Assembly: GCF_000764305.2 (NCBI RefSeq)
Contig: NW_025933217.1
Coordinates: 62,001 to 126,000, forward strand
Direction: 5' to 3'
Length of the DNA: 64,000 nucleotides
DNA from: Hyalella azteca
Lineage: Eukaryota; Arthropoda; Malacostraca; Amphipoda; Hyalellidae
In this document: piece after piece, positions 37,001 through 44,634 of the stretch
How the letters are laid out: each line of letters begins with the position of its first letter
Position numbering within the stretch: position 1 is the stretch's first letter
Made by a program: the position numbers and the translations under genes
The notes under the pieces: model-generated
What the model saw: only the letters and a program-made list of their open reading frames with translations
Database searches by the model: none
Told to the model about the DNA's origin: nothing

Positions 37001-37603
37001 ACTGAGAGAACGCAACGTAGGACAACCGAAGTGGTCCGAACCGCAAATCCCGCAAGAACCGAGACTCCCAGAGTGAGAACCACAACTGCTCCTGAAACCA
37101 TTGAAAAAGAACTTCTGGTTGGGGATACTCCCGTTGAAGTGAAAGACTTTGATTCAACTGCCTCTTCAAAACCAGTAGATCGGGGACCTCCACAAACTCG
37201 TCAACCTTCTACCACAACAACGTCCACTAGCAGACCTCCTCCAAGGAGAGGTGGCAGACCCAAACCTCGAAGCTCGACCCAAAGACCTTCATCGCGCATT
37301 GCAGACTACGAGTACGACTACTTCTTCGACGACGACACTGCCGGGGCCCTCGACGGAACCCTTGGAGAGCTGGCAGACCTCACAGAAAAGGCATTACTTC
37401 TGAAGGACGGCGAAGTGAGGTGTTATGACACTGGGTACTTCGCTCATCCTGACTCGTGTAAGAAATTCATTTCGTGTTCTAAGACCGTACGGGGCGCCGT
37501 CCGCGGATGGGTATATACCTGTCCCCAACAGCTCGTTTTCGATCCAGTAGGTGGAATGTGTAATTGGGCCGAAGCGGTCGATTGTAAAGCACCTATTATT
37601 TAA
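13031..37603 (+). CDS. Cht6: Cht6-like (group VI) chitinase gene, 15 exons placed, one exon missing
   Basis: Encodes a secreted GH18 chitinase that would hydrolyse beta-1,4-linked GlcNAc in cuticle or extracellular chitin. Exons: 13031-13088, 20903-21056, 21272-21402, 22176-22435, 23208-about 23332, 25075-25260, 25593-25718, 26755-26918, 27888-27952, 28482-28595, 29973-30222, 30537-30668, 30792-31760, 33025-33256, 36266-37603. The sum is about 1,430 codons. Domain order: signal peptide (1-19), GH18 domain starting near [12 protein letters not shown] (residue 60) with catalytic Glu180 in [11 protein letters not shown], and conserved blocks [27 protein letters not shown] and GGIMFWSLD. Then come CBM14, a long Thr/Pro-rich stalk and a terminal CBM14. 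That order, with a long mucin-like stalk, is known for insect Cht6. Phases match at every testable junction. A segment of roughly 45-50 residues between the fifth and sixth exons is absent and should fall in the gap 24248-24909. Other arthropod chitinase groups are less likely because of the stalk and the terminal CBM14. Confidence 0.86.
13100..13700. repeat. 38-bp minisatellite directly after exon 1 donor
   Basis: Unit contains ACGACACGTGACGTAACTTA and ACGACACATAATGTAACGT, about 15 copies. It begins about 12 bp after the donor GT at 13089. The unit has the CACGTG and TGACGTAA motifs known as bHLH and CREB/bZIP sites, in about 15 copies; this could be chance. Confidence 0.93.
13701..16450. 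other. Intron 1 sequence, no gene seen
   Basis: Holds the MITE at 14171-14405 and a pyrimidine-rich degenerate region at 14640-15010 (TTCCTATTCCTACACTC-like). The rest is AT-rich. Short open frames near 15357-15785 overlap on both strands and match no family I know. Confidence 0.55.
14171..14405. mobile_element. MITE with about 80-bp terminal inverted repeats
   Basis: AACTTTTTAAAAACCACG at the left recurs inverted at the right, and the arms (through AGTAGAAAATAAATTATGGC and the TGTCCCAAAAAA block) stay nearly identical for about 80 bp. The unique centre is about 70 bp. It lies in the first chitinase intron. Confidence 0.78.
16455..16880. repeat. 12-bp minisatellite CTGCAGTGCACC
   Basis: About 35 units with variants (CTGCAGTGCCCC, CAGCAGTGCACC). 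All six frames stay open through it, so the Cys/Ala-rich translations here are not genes. Confidence 0.96.
17850..20290 (-). mobile_element. Decayed non-LTR retrotransposon (CR1/L2-like)
   Basis: Read on the minus strand, pieces appear in the normal order. The endonuclease start [15 protein letters not shown] is near 19950, and the endonuclease end ([20 protein letters not shown], then [10 protein letters not shown]) is near 19700. A linker ([15 protein letters not shown]) is near 19320. The reverse transcriptase follows with [15 protein letters not shown] and MFADDTKFV (18200-18300). Frameshifts and stops separate the pieces, so it is a dead copy. It sits in the 7.8-kb first intron of the chitinase gene, antisense to it. 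Confidence 0.82.
20383..20550 (+). repeat. Interspersed element with GGAC tract, copy 2
   Basis: ACTCAGTACTCAGTGCAGTG, AGAGCGCATTTTCTCGTCGA, a long GGAC/GACA tract, then AAATGAGAAAATGCGCT. It adjoins the 5' end of the antisense LINE in the first chitinase intron. Confidence 0.8.
20903..21056 (+). CDS. Cht6: Chitinase exon 2: start of GH18 domain
   Basis: Acceptor TTCACAG, donor CTACAG|GTGAGG. Encodes a basic pro-region ([18 protein letters not shown]) and the first GH18 beta strand, [11 protein letters not shown]. Starts in phase 1 and ends in phase 2, so the terminal AG plus the next G makes an Arg codon. Confidence 0.88.
21272..21402 (+). CDS. Cht6: Chitinase exon 3: GH18 domain
   Basis: Acceptor CTTGCCCCAG, donor AAAG|GTGACA. 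Encodes [19 protein letters not shown] followed by VYAFAGL, the conserved second strand of arthropod GH18 chitinases, and ends in the YQDID block. The codons are GC-rich compared with the flanking introns. Confidence 0.9.
22015..22135. repeat. Degenerate repeat of about 27 bp
   Basis: Copies of GGTGCTAGGTGACAACAGGG lie just before chitinase exon 4. Confidence 0.8.
22176..22435 (+). CDS. Cht6: Chitinase exon 4: GH18 catalytic motif
   Basis: Acceptor CGCCCTCAG, donor GTCAAG|GTGCGA. Contains [10 protein letters not shown] (conserved GH18 block) and [11 protein letters not shown]. Asp176, Asp178 and the proton donor Glu180 (codon 22370-22372) are all intact, so the enzyme should be catalytically competent if the missing exon is present in the genome. 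Confidence 0.93.
22971..23130 (+). repeat. Interspersed element with GGAC tract, copy 3
   Basis: Same layout as copy 2 with a different GGAC tract length. It sits about 80 bp before chitinase exon 5. Confidence 0.8.
23208..23332 (+). CDS. Cht6: Chitinase exon 5: GH18 domain, uncertain 3' end
   Basis: Acceptor TTCCCCCAG in phase 0. Encodes [19 protein letters not shown], then LTMAVPAG, and ends around FDVPALN, a family-conserved stretch. An in-frame stop follows four codons after the Asn. The only nearby GT donors (GTCTGG at 23333, or GTGCCT inside the VPALN segment) are poor, and a 27-bp minisatellite begins about 20 bp further on. The true 3' end is unresolved. Confidence 0.8.
23352..24247. 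repeat. 27-bp minisatellite after chitinase exon 5
   Basis: Unit contains CTCTGTGTGGTCCTCATC, more than 30 copies, running into the gap. It encodes [13 protein letters not shown] repeats in one frame only because 27 is a multiple of three. Confidence 0.96.
24248..24909. other. Assembly gap hiding a chitinase exon
   Basis: 662 N flanked by two different minisatellites (27-bp units before, 13-bp units after). The GH18 segment that should follow FDVPALN, including the conserved block with catalytic-site Tyr and Asp residues in this family, is found nowhere in the flanking sequence. It is inferred to lie here. The gap size may be only an estimate. Confidence 0.9.
24910..25054. repeat. 13-bp GTGAGTGAGGGTG array before an acceptor
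   Basis: About eleven units, each containing GGTGAGT, a consensus 5' splice-site sequence. The array ends 20 bp upstream of the acceptor at 25074. Confidence 0.96.
25075..25260 (+). CDS. Cht6: Chitinase exon 7 (numbering allows for the missing exon): GH18 domain
   Basis: Acceptor TCCCCCCCCAG in phase 0; donor TACGAG|GTATGG, exactly 62 codons. Encodes [20 protein letters not shown] followed by [10 protein letters not shown], a highly conserved GH18 block, and ends in GFMAFYE. The last 17 bp of this exon are the founder-like copy of the 17-bp tandem array that follows. Confidence 0.9.
25261..25457 (+). repeat. 17-bp array duplicating a 5' splice site
   Basis: Unit GTATGGCCTTCTATGAG, about eleven copies starting at the first base of the intron. 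Each unit ends GAG and is followed by GTATGG, so the real donor (GAG|GTATGG at 25260/25261) is copied throughout. The last 17 bp of the exon (TCATGGCCTTCTACGAG) are a diverged unit. Confidence 0.96.
25593..25718 (+). CDS. Cht6: Chitinase exon 8: GH18 domain
   Basis: Acceptor CACCTCGCAG, donor ACCAAG|GTGGGT, 42 codons in phase 0 at both ends. Encodes [20 protein letters not shown] and then [16 protein letters not shown]. The QWVGYDD block lines the substrate cleft in this family. Confidence 0.9.
26150..26754 (+). repeat. About 80-bp array duplicating a 3' splice site
   Basis: CAG ends fall at 26190, 26269, 26347, 26431, 26514, 26589, 26673 and finally 26754, the real acceptor. Each unit carries ATAATTTACGATA-like sequence, then CCGCAG-like sequence, then an exon-like start with GTACG. 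The units are diverged, so the array is older than the 17-bp one. Confidence 0.88.
26755..26918 (+). CDS. Cht6: Chitinase exon 9: end of GH18 domain
   Basis: Acceptor ATACCGCAG, donor GCTGG|GTAATG. Encodes [20 protein letters not shown], the last conserved strand of the GH18 barrel, and the [18 protein letters not shown] block that closes the domain. If the donor were not used, the reading frame would stop two codons later. Confidence 0.9.
26935..27300. repeat. 15-bp array after chitinase exon 9
   Basis: Unit variants GATCATTACAATAA and GATCATTACATTAC, more than 20 copies, starting about 17 bp after the donor GT at 26919. Confidence 0.92.
27888..27952 (+). CDS. Cht6: Chitinase exon 10: Pro/Thr linker
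   Basis: Acceptor TTTTTCCTCAG, donor CCA|GTGAGT. When joined in phase 2 it reads [20 protein letters not shown], a Pro/Thr linker of the kind expected between the catalytic and chitin-binding domains. It is short and low-complexity, so the call rests on splice signals and phase. Confidence 0.7.
28482..28595 (+). CDS. Cht6: Chitinase exon 11: CBM14 domain, first half
   Basis: Acceptor GATGTCAG, donor CCTCAG|GTACTA. Encodes [35 protein letters not shown] and PS. It holds cysteines 1-4 of a peritrophin-A/CBM14 fold and the aromatic Tyr-Tyr-Trp that binds chitin. Confidence 0.88.
28784..29850 (+). mobile_element. 5'-truncated non-LTR retrotransposon relic
   Basis: The reading begins within the RT domain ([11 protein letters not shown], then [15 protein letters not shown]), hits a stop, and resumes with [20 protein letters not shown] and later [17 protein letters not shown]. 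It ends in a [23 protein letters not shown] C-terminus and a TATGATA-rich tail. The catalytic YADD box reads YADG, with the second Asp lost, so it cannot be an active polymerase. It lies in the intron between the two halves of the first CBM14, in the same direction as the chitinase. Confidence 0.85.
29973..30222 (+). CDS. Cht6: Chitinase exon 12: CBM14 second half and first Tyr/Asp cluster
   Basis: Acceptor TGCACACAG, donor [30 protein letters not shown] supplies cysteines 5 and 6 of the CBM14. It is followed by Thr/Pro-rich sequence, the acidic-aromatic cluster [15 protein letters not shown], and a run of Thr codons. A retrotransposon relic occupies the intron before it. Confidence 0.87.
30537..30668 (+). 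CDS. Cht6: Chitinase exon 13: stalk
   Basis: Acceptor ATTTGCAG, donor AGACAG|GTAGAG. Encodes [19 protein letters not shown] and ends in QYQSISRDR, the first of four copies of the Y-x-x-I-x-R-x-R motif. The last Arg codon is split by the intron and the phase is kept. Confidence 0.78.
30792..31760 (+). CDS. Cht6: Chitinase exon 14: long stalk exon
   Basis: Acceptor TCCAAAAG, donor GCGAG|GTACTG, 322 full codons. Begins with three perfectly spaced 33-residue repeats ([33 protein letters not shown]). These are followed by a poly-Thr tract, paired PARI motifs, the second Tyr/Glu cluster ([17 protein letters not shown]) and an acidic region. The composition suggests an extended, possibly O-glycosylated stalk. 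Confidence 0.83.
33025..33256 (+). CDS. Cht6: Chitinase exon 15: poly-Thr stalk
   Basis: Acceptor TTTGCGCAG, donor GCGTCG|GTTAGT (a moderate donor). Encodes [10 protein letters not shown], a poly-Thr tract and Pro/Arg-rich sequence ([26 protein letters not shown]). Phase fits on both sides. Confidence 0.75.
33257..36265. other. Last chitinase intron
   Basis: AT-rich 3 kb without a recognised mobile element. A possible 39-base microexon (34641-34679) is described under findings. A loose TACTGACT-like repeat lies at 34680-34860. Confidence 0.6.
36266..37603 (+). CDS. Cht6: Chitinase last exon: stalk and C-terminal CBM14
   Basis: Acceptor TATCCAGCAG in phase 0, open for 445 codons to TAA. It begins with Arg/Pro/Thr-rich sequence, then an acidic region, a Thr/Pro-rich tract and the third Tyr/Asp cluster ([11 protein letters not shown]). 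It ends in a complete six-cysteine CBM14: Cys-Tyr-Asp-Thr-Gly start, [11 protein letters not shown], a Trp-Val-Tyr-Thr-Cys strand, and [10 protein letters not shown]. The protein ends KAPII. Confidence 0.9.
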   Translation, partial: DIEVTTRRSAFRPSNRPTSSRPDDRLANRPASSTRFRLTPTPVTPASASPEPPRTRPSRPLTSTRVRTRPVQQIKFGGRDETTEAVAETTSADGFDDATEADKPVTPNDLFAALFGPTSASPIVLSSAPDLETLEEEKVVDEKEKASLPSIESSLVDEEIVLKSERVENEEFIPDTISVGSEVRAADDQFSRSTESSIVSEGELKRQGSPSRTEAPFRFEDFFTPSTEEAVVTSQPETPAPTRVTTERTQRRTTEVVRTANPARTETPRVRTTTAPETIEKELLVGDTPVEVKDFDSTASSKPVDRGPPQTRQPSTTTTSTSRPPPRRGGRPKPRSSTQRPSSRIADYEYDYFFDDDTAGALDGTLGELADLTEKALLLKDGEVRCYDTGYFAHPDSCKKFISCSKTVRGAVRGWVYTCPQQLVFDPVGGMCNWAEAVDCKAPII

Positions 37604-37779
37604 CGTTCATCATTACTCCCAAAGTAACCTCCATAATAAGATTATTCTAAAGTAATTTTTCAATTATAACTTCATTATATTGCTGAAAATTTCAGGTGTA
37701 ATTTTCAGAATGTGGAATAGTCCCTTTCTTGTTATTTATTGTAAAAGGGGACGGAAATGAGATTTGTTAGGAAAAATTA

Positions 37780-37785
37780 AATAAA
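37780..37785 (+). terminator. Poly(A) signal of the chitinase gene
   Basis: AATAAA lies 177 bp after the stop codon and is followed by a TG-rich stretch (TCTTGTTTATGTGAGGTTG), as expected of a cleavage/polyadenylation region. It defines a 3' UTR of about 200 bases. Confidence 0.7.
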
Positions 37786-39220
37786 AGTCTTGTTTATGTG
37801 AGGTTGAAATAGAAATGGTCGATACTACACTTCCAGCATTGGGCGAGGACCGAAATGTGTTTTCCGAAAAGTGATTTTAATTTTGTGCAGTTCTAATCGT
37901 AAACATATCTTTGTATGATACATCATCGCATGTAATATATATTGTATACTAATTTTAGTTTGCTCTCTCTTTTGATATTCTTTTTGCTCGACTCTCGTGT
38001 AAAAATTAATTGGTGGCTGGAGATGTAAATGCAAACGAGCGTTATTTTTTGTAAGCCACTTTGAAATTATTGAAACTTCTTTAGGAGTGCAGGCAATTTG
38101 ATGCGAAGGATGACATCGATATCCTAGATGCCCAACTACTGCACCTAATGTAGATATCGAACGCAGATACTCAATTTATGTTCGTAGTCTTAGAATCTCG
38201 GATACTTTTAAATTTCAATACAAGAAAAATATCTCTTATCTCATCTATTACGTTTACGTAGTAATATCCCAGAAAGAGAACTAAAGAGGCACAGATTATA
38301 TCCCAGATTCTAAACTTGTATATGCGGTTGTGGCATGAAGATACTCATTTAATCAAAATAGATACGGTATCCCATATAATATAATCAATTAACGCACACT
38401 TGAAACAGCGCCAATAATTGTTCGCTCTTGTGAAGCTCTCTACAAACAATCTCTTAATTGTTGGCCGCATTGGCTGGCAGTAAATTCGAATATTTTTAGA
38501 CGCGCGTAATGATATTACTTTTGATCCATAATGAAGAAACTAAAGTGCTTCATTTCGAATGAAGTGGGCCCAATTATCATGTAATTGTTTCTTATAAAGT
38601 TGCACTTTAACATTTATGGACTTTAAACTCTTCATAAATTATGAAGGTTGCTTTAAGATATCGAATTTTATGATGGGATTCGCAATGAAAACCATTTTTT
38701 CTCACTGAAATTTTAGAATTTCGGCGCATTTCGCGTATATCAAAAATTTTGTTAACTTTGTTCTTGATATTTTTAAATGACTGAAATTTAATTTTTTAAA
38801 TGACTGAAATTTAATTTTTTAAATGACTGAAATTTATTTTATTTAATTAATAAAATTGCGAGAATATGAGTACTTGTTAAAATCTTGGATCTATGGTTAG
38901 GTGAAGTTCATAAACAAAATTTAAATCCAGTGCCAATGGAAACCTGAAATGAATGTCGTATAAATGCAAGATGCTGAAATACTAATTTAAGATTGAACAT
39001 TACATATAGTTCAATTCAAAGAACAAGAATTATAGATGAGGAGTTGAAGATTGATAATTTAAAAAAAATGGTGCAATAAACTTCAAGCAGGAATGCCAAC
39101 AGACATAGTCAGTAGTGAAAATTCAACAGTGATAAAAGACACATCCGCCGGTTAGAATATCTGAGGCCGTAGTATATCACGAACTTAAAATTGTGGGCGT
39201 GTTACAAGTGCCATGCATTT
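37786..39220. other. Intergenic stretch
   Basis: AT-rich with a 23-bp repeat (AAATGACTGAAATTTAATTT) in three copies at 38775-38838. No gene seen. Confidence 0.6.
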
Positions 39221-39328
39221 GAGTGCACACATGGACACGTTATGGATTGAGTGCACACATGGACACGTTATGGATTGAGTGCACACATGGACACGTTATG
39301 GATTGAGTGCACACATGGACACGTTATC
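39221..39328. repeat. 28-bp minisatellite
   Basis: Unit contains GAGTGCACACATGGACACG, about four copies, followed by a diverged 137-bp direct repeat (about 39360-39650) built on GTGTACATGGC(A/G)TGTACATT. Confidence 0.9.
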
Positions 39329-39892
39329 TCAGGCACTATTGCTGAGGCACCACGTGTACAAGAGGTGTGTCTGTATGATGTGTACATGGCATGTACATTC
39401 CGTGGGCAAGACGTGTCCATGGTGCGTGAATGGTAAGCGAGCACGACGTTTGCATGTAGTGTGCACGATGTATTTGTGAATTATGCATGACGTGTACAAG
39501 ACGTGTGTCTGATGTGTACATGGCGTGTACATTTCGTGGGCAAGACGTGTTCAAGATGCGCGAATGATAAGCGCGGATGACGTTGCATGATTTGTGCACC
39601 ATGTGTTCGTGATGTATGAATGACTTGAACAAGACGTGTGCGTGTCGCTTATATTGCGTGCAAATGATGTGTAAAGGACATGTTCGTGTGCGAGTACGCC
39701 CCAGGTGCCTTGTAAGTAAATAAATAAATCTCCAGCGTTTGCCACGAACTGCATTCATTATCCTTGCATAGATAAGGATCGTCGAAATTATTTAATGAAC
39801 TTCGTATATAACGTATATTTTATTGGTCGAAGTAAATTTTAACTCGAATACCGTTCCTAGGTATCAATGGAATTACTATGAAACAAATTTGG

Positions 39893-40065
39893 TGTAGGAT
39901 GGATACGAAGCTTTGTTAGTTTAGTGTTGGATGGATACGAAGCTTTGTTAGTTTAGTGTAGGATGGATACGAAGCTTTGTTAGTTTAGTGTAGGATGGAT
40001 ACGAAGCTTTGTTAGTTTAGTGTAGGATGGATACGAAGCAATGTTAGTTTAGTGAAGGATGGGTA
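39893..40065. repeat. 32-bp minisatellite
   Basis: Unit contains AGGATGGATACGAAGCTTTG, about five copies. Confidence 0.93.
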
Positions 40066-40849
40066 CTAAATTCAGTGTTTGTAGCTTAGTGTGTAATTAC
40101 TTGGTTCTAGAATGGAAAATAGACCTTACTCATACCATAATTTCTTAGTATGAACCCTATAAATTGCGGTCAAAATTTTGGCATAACGCACACATTTTTA
40201 TCTACCAGCCTCTCATGATTTTTCTCAAAATTTGCAAGATTTCTGATTCGAATGCTGTATTGAAGGACCTGATAACGAAATTTGTGAAAATGGCAAGTAC
40301 AAAATATTACCAATTAATCAAATACATTGATACCAGTATTTTCATACAAGATATAATGCAATAATCACAAGTAATATGAATTGCATTAATAATAAAAAAG
40401 AATTGGGTGAAGCATAAGCATAATCAATTGAATCTGGTGATTGAACGGACAAGTTAACATCAGGGCTAAGAGAACAGACGACTGCAGGTCGGAACAAAAT
40501 GTAACTAGATGCGTTTCTATGATATTGTGATTAGAATGAATAAATTATCTTCAGTCGTCGAATTATTGTAGGCTTCAGAAGAGTGGTTCGACTCGTAGCA
40601 AGAGATGTAATGCTTCTTGTTTGAACTCGTCATAAATTTTATCCATTGTTCGGTGACGGAAATTTCCCTCATGTTATTTTTGCTCACATTATTTTAGGCA
40701 GAACTGAGGCTATTATTTGCTCGCTGTTCCGAGCAGGTCGTAAATAGCGAGCAGCGCTCCATAAATCTTAGGACTTCTGGTGCTGGCGTCTAGCGTCAGC
40801 CTCGCAGCTGACATTCCAGCGCTACTTTCACGCCAGACAATCGCCCGTG

Positions 40850-41160
40850 ACACTCAAGTGTGACACTCTAGTGTGATACTCTAGTGTGACACTTGCGTGT
40901 GACACTCTAGTGCGACACTTGCGTGTGACACACTAGTGTGACACTCTAGTGTGACACTTGCGTGTGATACTCTAGTGTGACACTTGCATGTGACACTCTA
41001 GTGTGACACTTGCGTGTGATACTCTAGTGTGACACTTGTGTGTGACACTCTAGTGTGACACTTGCGTGTGACACTCTAGTGTGACACTTGCGTGTGATAC
41101 GCTAGTGGGAACCTCGAGTGTGACACTTGCGCGTTATACTCAAGCGTCACACTACGGTGT
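40850..41160. repeat. 13-bp minisatellite
   Basis: Alternating GTGTGACACTCTA and GTGTGACACTTGC units, so the array has a partial 26-bp higher order. Confidence 0.93.
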
Positions 41161-41669
41161 AACAATCTAATGCTATTCTTTCGTAAGACACTAGTGTAAC
41201 ACTTGCGTGTAGCACTGCTGCGAGTTGTAGGATCAGCTGTGAGTCATACTCGTGAGTTCAACTCACCTGAGACACTTGCTTGTGGTATGACATGTTGAGT
41301 GCTCCTTTAGATGGAACGAACTGAAGAATTTGGTTATTTGCTTGGCCAGCAATTTTCTATCTATTCGACGTCAAACGTGCCCATTAGCCTACACAACTCT
41401 TATTTTTGTAGATGAGTTTCCTCGCCAAGTTGCTTCACACATGCAAAGATGACAGGAAAACCTTCCTCTTGACGGAGTACTGGGCAGCCAGCGCTGCATC
41501 ATGTAACTTCCAAACTCACTGGACGCGCCAGCTTCTCTCCTCCCATAATCCAACGGCAGAGATGGAGCATCCATGTTGTCATAAAGCAGGTTTAACAACA
41601 GCGCAAAATAACAGTATTGGTTCCGCTGCAGAAAAAGATACATCCATTAAAGTTAAAACTGTGGCCAAT

Positions 41670-43330
41670 GCCGATACACACCCACACACGCTGTACACCA
41701 TCAATCCCTCACACACCCCATACACATCCCACACACTCCACACGCCACTCCTTCACACATACGCACCGCATACACACCATACACCTCGCTATCCTTTAAC
41801 AAGTCTCGGAAAGCGATTGTCCCTCTGAATAGAACTTTGACAGCAGCTCTGTTGATTAATGAGGGTATCTATCACAGTTCCTCCCTTCTCTCGCTGGTAC
41901 GGAAATTAAAATCTTTAAGTTCGCACTCTCAAAGTTATGGACCAGTCCGGTTATCATTGTCCATGTGTACAAGATGACATACATCTTCTGCCATCCATCT
42001 GACCACGGACGTGAAGGTTCACCGGACCGCTTCCAGCTACCGCAATGATCCCACTATGAACGGAATACACAGCTGGCAGCAGTACTCCGTGACAGGGGTC
42101 ACAGGGGCTCTGAAGCGTTTGATCATAGTTTTATTTTTTGTTCCGCAAGATCCACTCGATCGATCTTTCACCTGCCGCTTGCACTTATAGCAACTATGTG
42201 GTCACCAAACTTGACTTTGGCACTTTTCTTTACTCCAAGGCTGCGAACAAGTTGCTTCGCCCCAACTAGTGTTCCGTCCCATGCCAGGTGGCTGTGATCA
42301 ATCCCGACTCTTCTGATATAACTGAAACTCAAACTTGGTCTCGTTGAATTGCATCTTGTTCATCAGGGCAAAATCATATATTGCAGACATGCCTTCTTGC
42401 ATGCTTCTCACAATCCGCCCTGGCCGCATGCGTCATCAGTACCCCACCGTTGGCAAATGATGATGTGCTTCCTTCTATGTCTACGTCGACAATGTGAAAG
42501 AATAAAAAGATCGGATTAAGCACCGTCTCCTGAAGTAGTCCTCTTTTATCTCTCTGCTCGCTTGACCTTGCCTCTTCAAAAGCGCCAGCTTGTAATCTGT
42601 CGGTAACAAGGTTGTGGATCTACGCCGAAAACTCTCCTCCGACCCAGATCGAGTAGTATTAGTTTTTTGGCGGTCAACTTCATCAAAACCTTTGCAAAGT
42701 CCACGTTGGCCCCATCCTCCTGTTTGGCGAAAATTTCTTGGTGATGCTCCAGTAACTGGTAGATGCAAGAACAATTTCGCTGGCAATCATATTGTTTTTG
42801 ATTGAATAGCTCAGCGTCACACAAATACTACTCTAATCCCACGATTAGACCAAGGCCACGACCTTTTTCAAATACCTTGATTACATTGGTGTTCGTGTCA
42901 CTAATCGACAATTATGGGTCCGACACTTTCACCCATATTGCAGACGGAAGTTATCAGTACAATACTATTTAGTTTCTTGGAATTTTCCTCCTCTCAGCGA
43001 TGCATTCCAGAGCAAAATCAGTAGGTCCTTCAGTGTTCCTATATACGCGTTAGCGCATTGACTCCATCCGGACAAATCTCCTCTCAGAGTCGACAAGTCT
43101 CTTCTCCACACAGCATACATACCCCACACGCCCTACACACCCCATACACATCCCTCAAACCCATCCACATCCCTCACATCCCATACATATCCCTTAGTCC
43201 CTACGCAAGCTAAAAATCCATCCATTCATCCCATTCCACACACTCCGTACATGGACATCCCTCACATCCCAAATACCGCACACACTTTATTCACACCACA
43301 AACACGCACCGCGAACTCACCCCTAATACA
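41670..43330. repeat. ACAC-rich degenerate tracts
   Basis: CACACCCCATACACATCCC-like tracts at 41670-41800 and 43115-43330 flank the decayed LINE on both sides. Confidence 0.65.
41820..42830 (-). mobile_element. Highly decayed non-LTR retrotransposon
   Basis: On the minus strand, 42830-42480 contains LLEHHQEIFAKQEDGANVDF then AKVLMKLTAKK, a worn version of the RT block that usually carries DFAKAFD. It is followed by QETVLNP in place of the usual PQGTVLGP. Further on come MQFNETKFE-like (near 42350), NTSWGEATCSQPW and RTSERREEL segments, the order found in animal LINE C-termini. There are many stops and frameshifts. Confidence 0.6.
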
Positions 43331-44586
43331 GAATATTATCATGCCGATATTTTAAAGTAATAATTTTTAGCCGCACAGGCGCAGGCTGTTGCATCATTTA
43401 TTATAAATCTTCATCAAACTCTCTCCCTACTTACGCGGTATTTTTTGGGGGCAATATTTGCGTAACCTGCGTAAGTATTTAGGATGGGCTCGGCAGGTCT
43501 CAGGCTTGCGCCTGCTGCTTAGCCTGAAATTTTTGCTAAGCTCGGTAAACTTCGGTCATCGATCACTGCGACTCGGCCTCGTTTGCAGCCAAGAGTTGTT
43601 CACAAGAACGTTACGATAATTGTATCTCTAATCTATGTCGTAAACTGAGTTTTCGTGATAGGGACAGAAATAAGCGATTTGTATATGAGTTACAAATTGG
43701 TACATGATTACACACAGGAAAAATGTATAGGGAAAATGGCTATGTTGTGATGAGCGTAAATGTCACCCTCATATCTGAGATTTCAGGAATTTTGACGAAG
43801 TTCTCATTTCAACAAACTTTCATTCCTAAATATATAAGGTTTTTTTACGTGTAAACAGTTTGTCTCGAGCCATCACGACTGGCTATTGCTTTTGTAACGG
43901 AATTATTTGTACGTTTCTACATGCATGTTTATCAGTGAATATACTATAGAATATTTATACTTTTCTGATTTGTTTTTCGACGTTTTTACGCATAATAAAA
44001 AAATTCAGATATATTCCCCTGGTTTTAGCCATTGCCATATTTGAAATCAAATTTTTGCAACGCAGTTTATATGGAAATCTTGAATTCTCGCGCAAACTGC
44101 GCGGGAATTCAAGACGCTGGCGCGGCCGTGGCTGCGGTGATTGCGCTTCTTGTTTACGGACGGCGGTGAGATTGGCACAACAGTTCATGGTCGTCAAATT
44201 CCGTTCTTTATTATTTAAGTTTTTAAGTTTCTATTAAGTTTTGTTTTCAGTTTTTAGAGTTTCTATTAAGTAGAGTTTTTAATAGCAACATTTCGGATTT
44301 ATTCGAAAATTGTTTAGATTTTTGTAGATCACATATTAATCGAATTGTTTTACTAGAATTTAAAACTCTAAAATGTGGTTAAAAGAAGGAGAATATGTTA
44401 AAGATATTCGGTAAAAATATTTGCTCGTAAAGTTATTCAATTTTGAGGTTTCATTCGATCATTTTGCTATCCAATTTCCACGGCATCATCTCGGCTTCAA
44501 TCATACGTCATCGAATTCCAGGACGTCTCGTTGGCTTCGTTCCCAATTCCCGTTCCGGACAAGAAAATCATTCCCGGGCCTAAATG

Positions 44587-44634
<48 letters not shown>

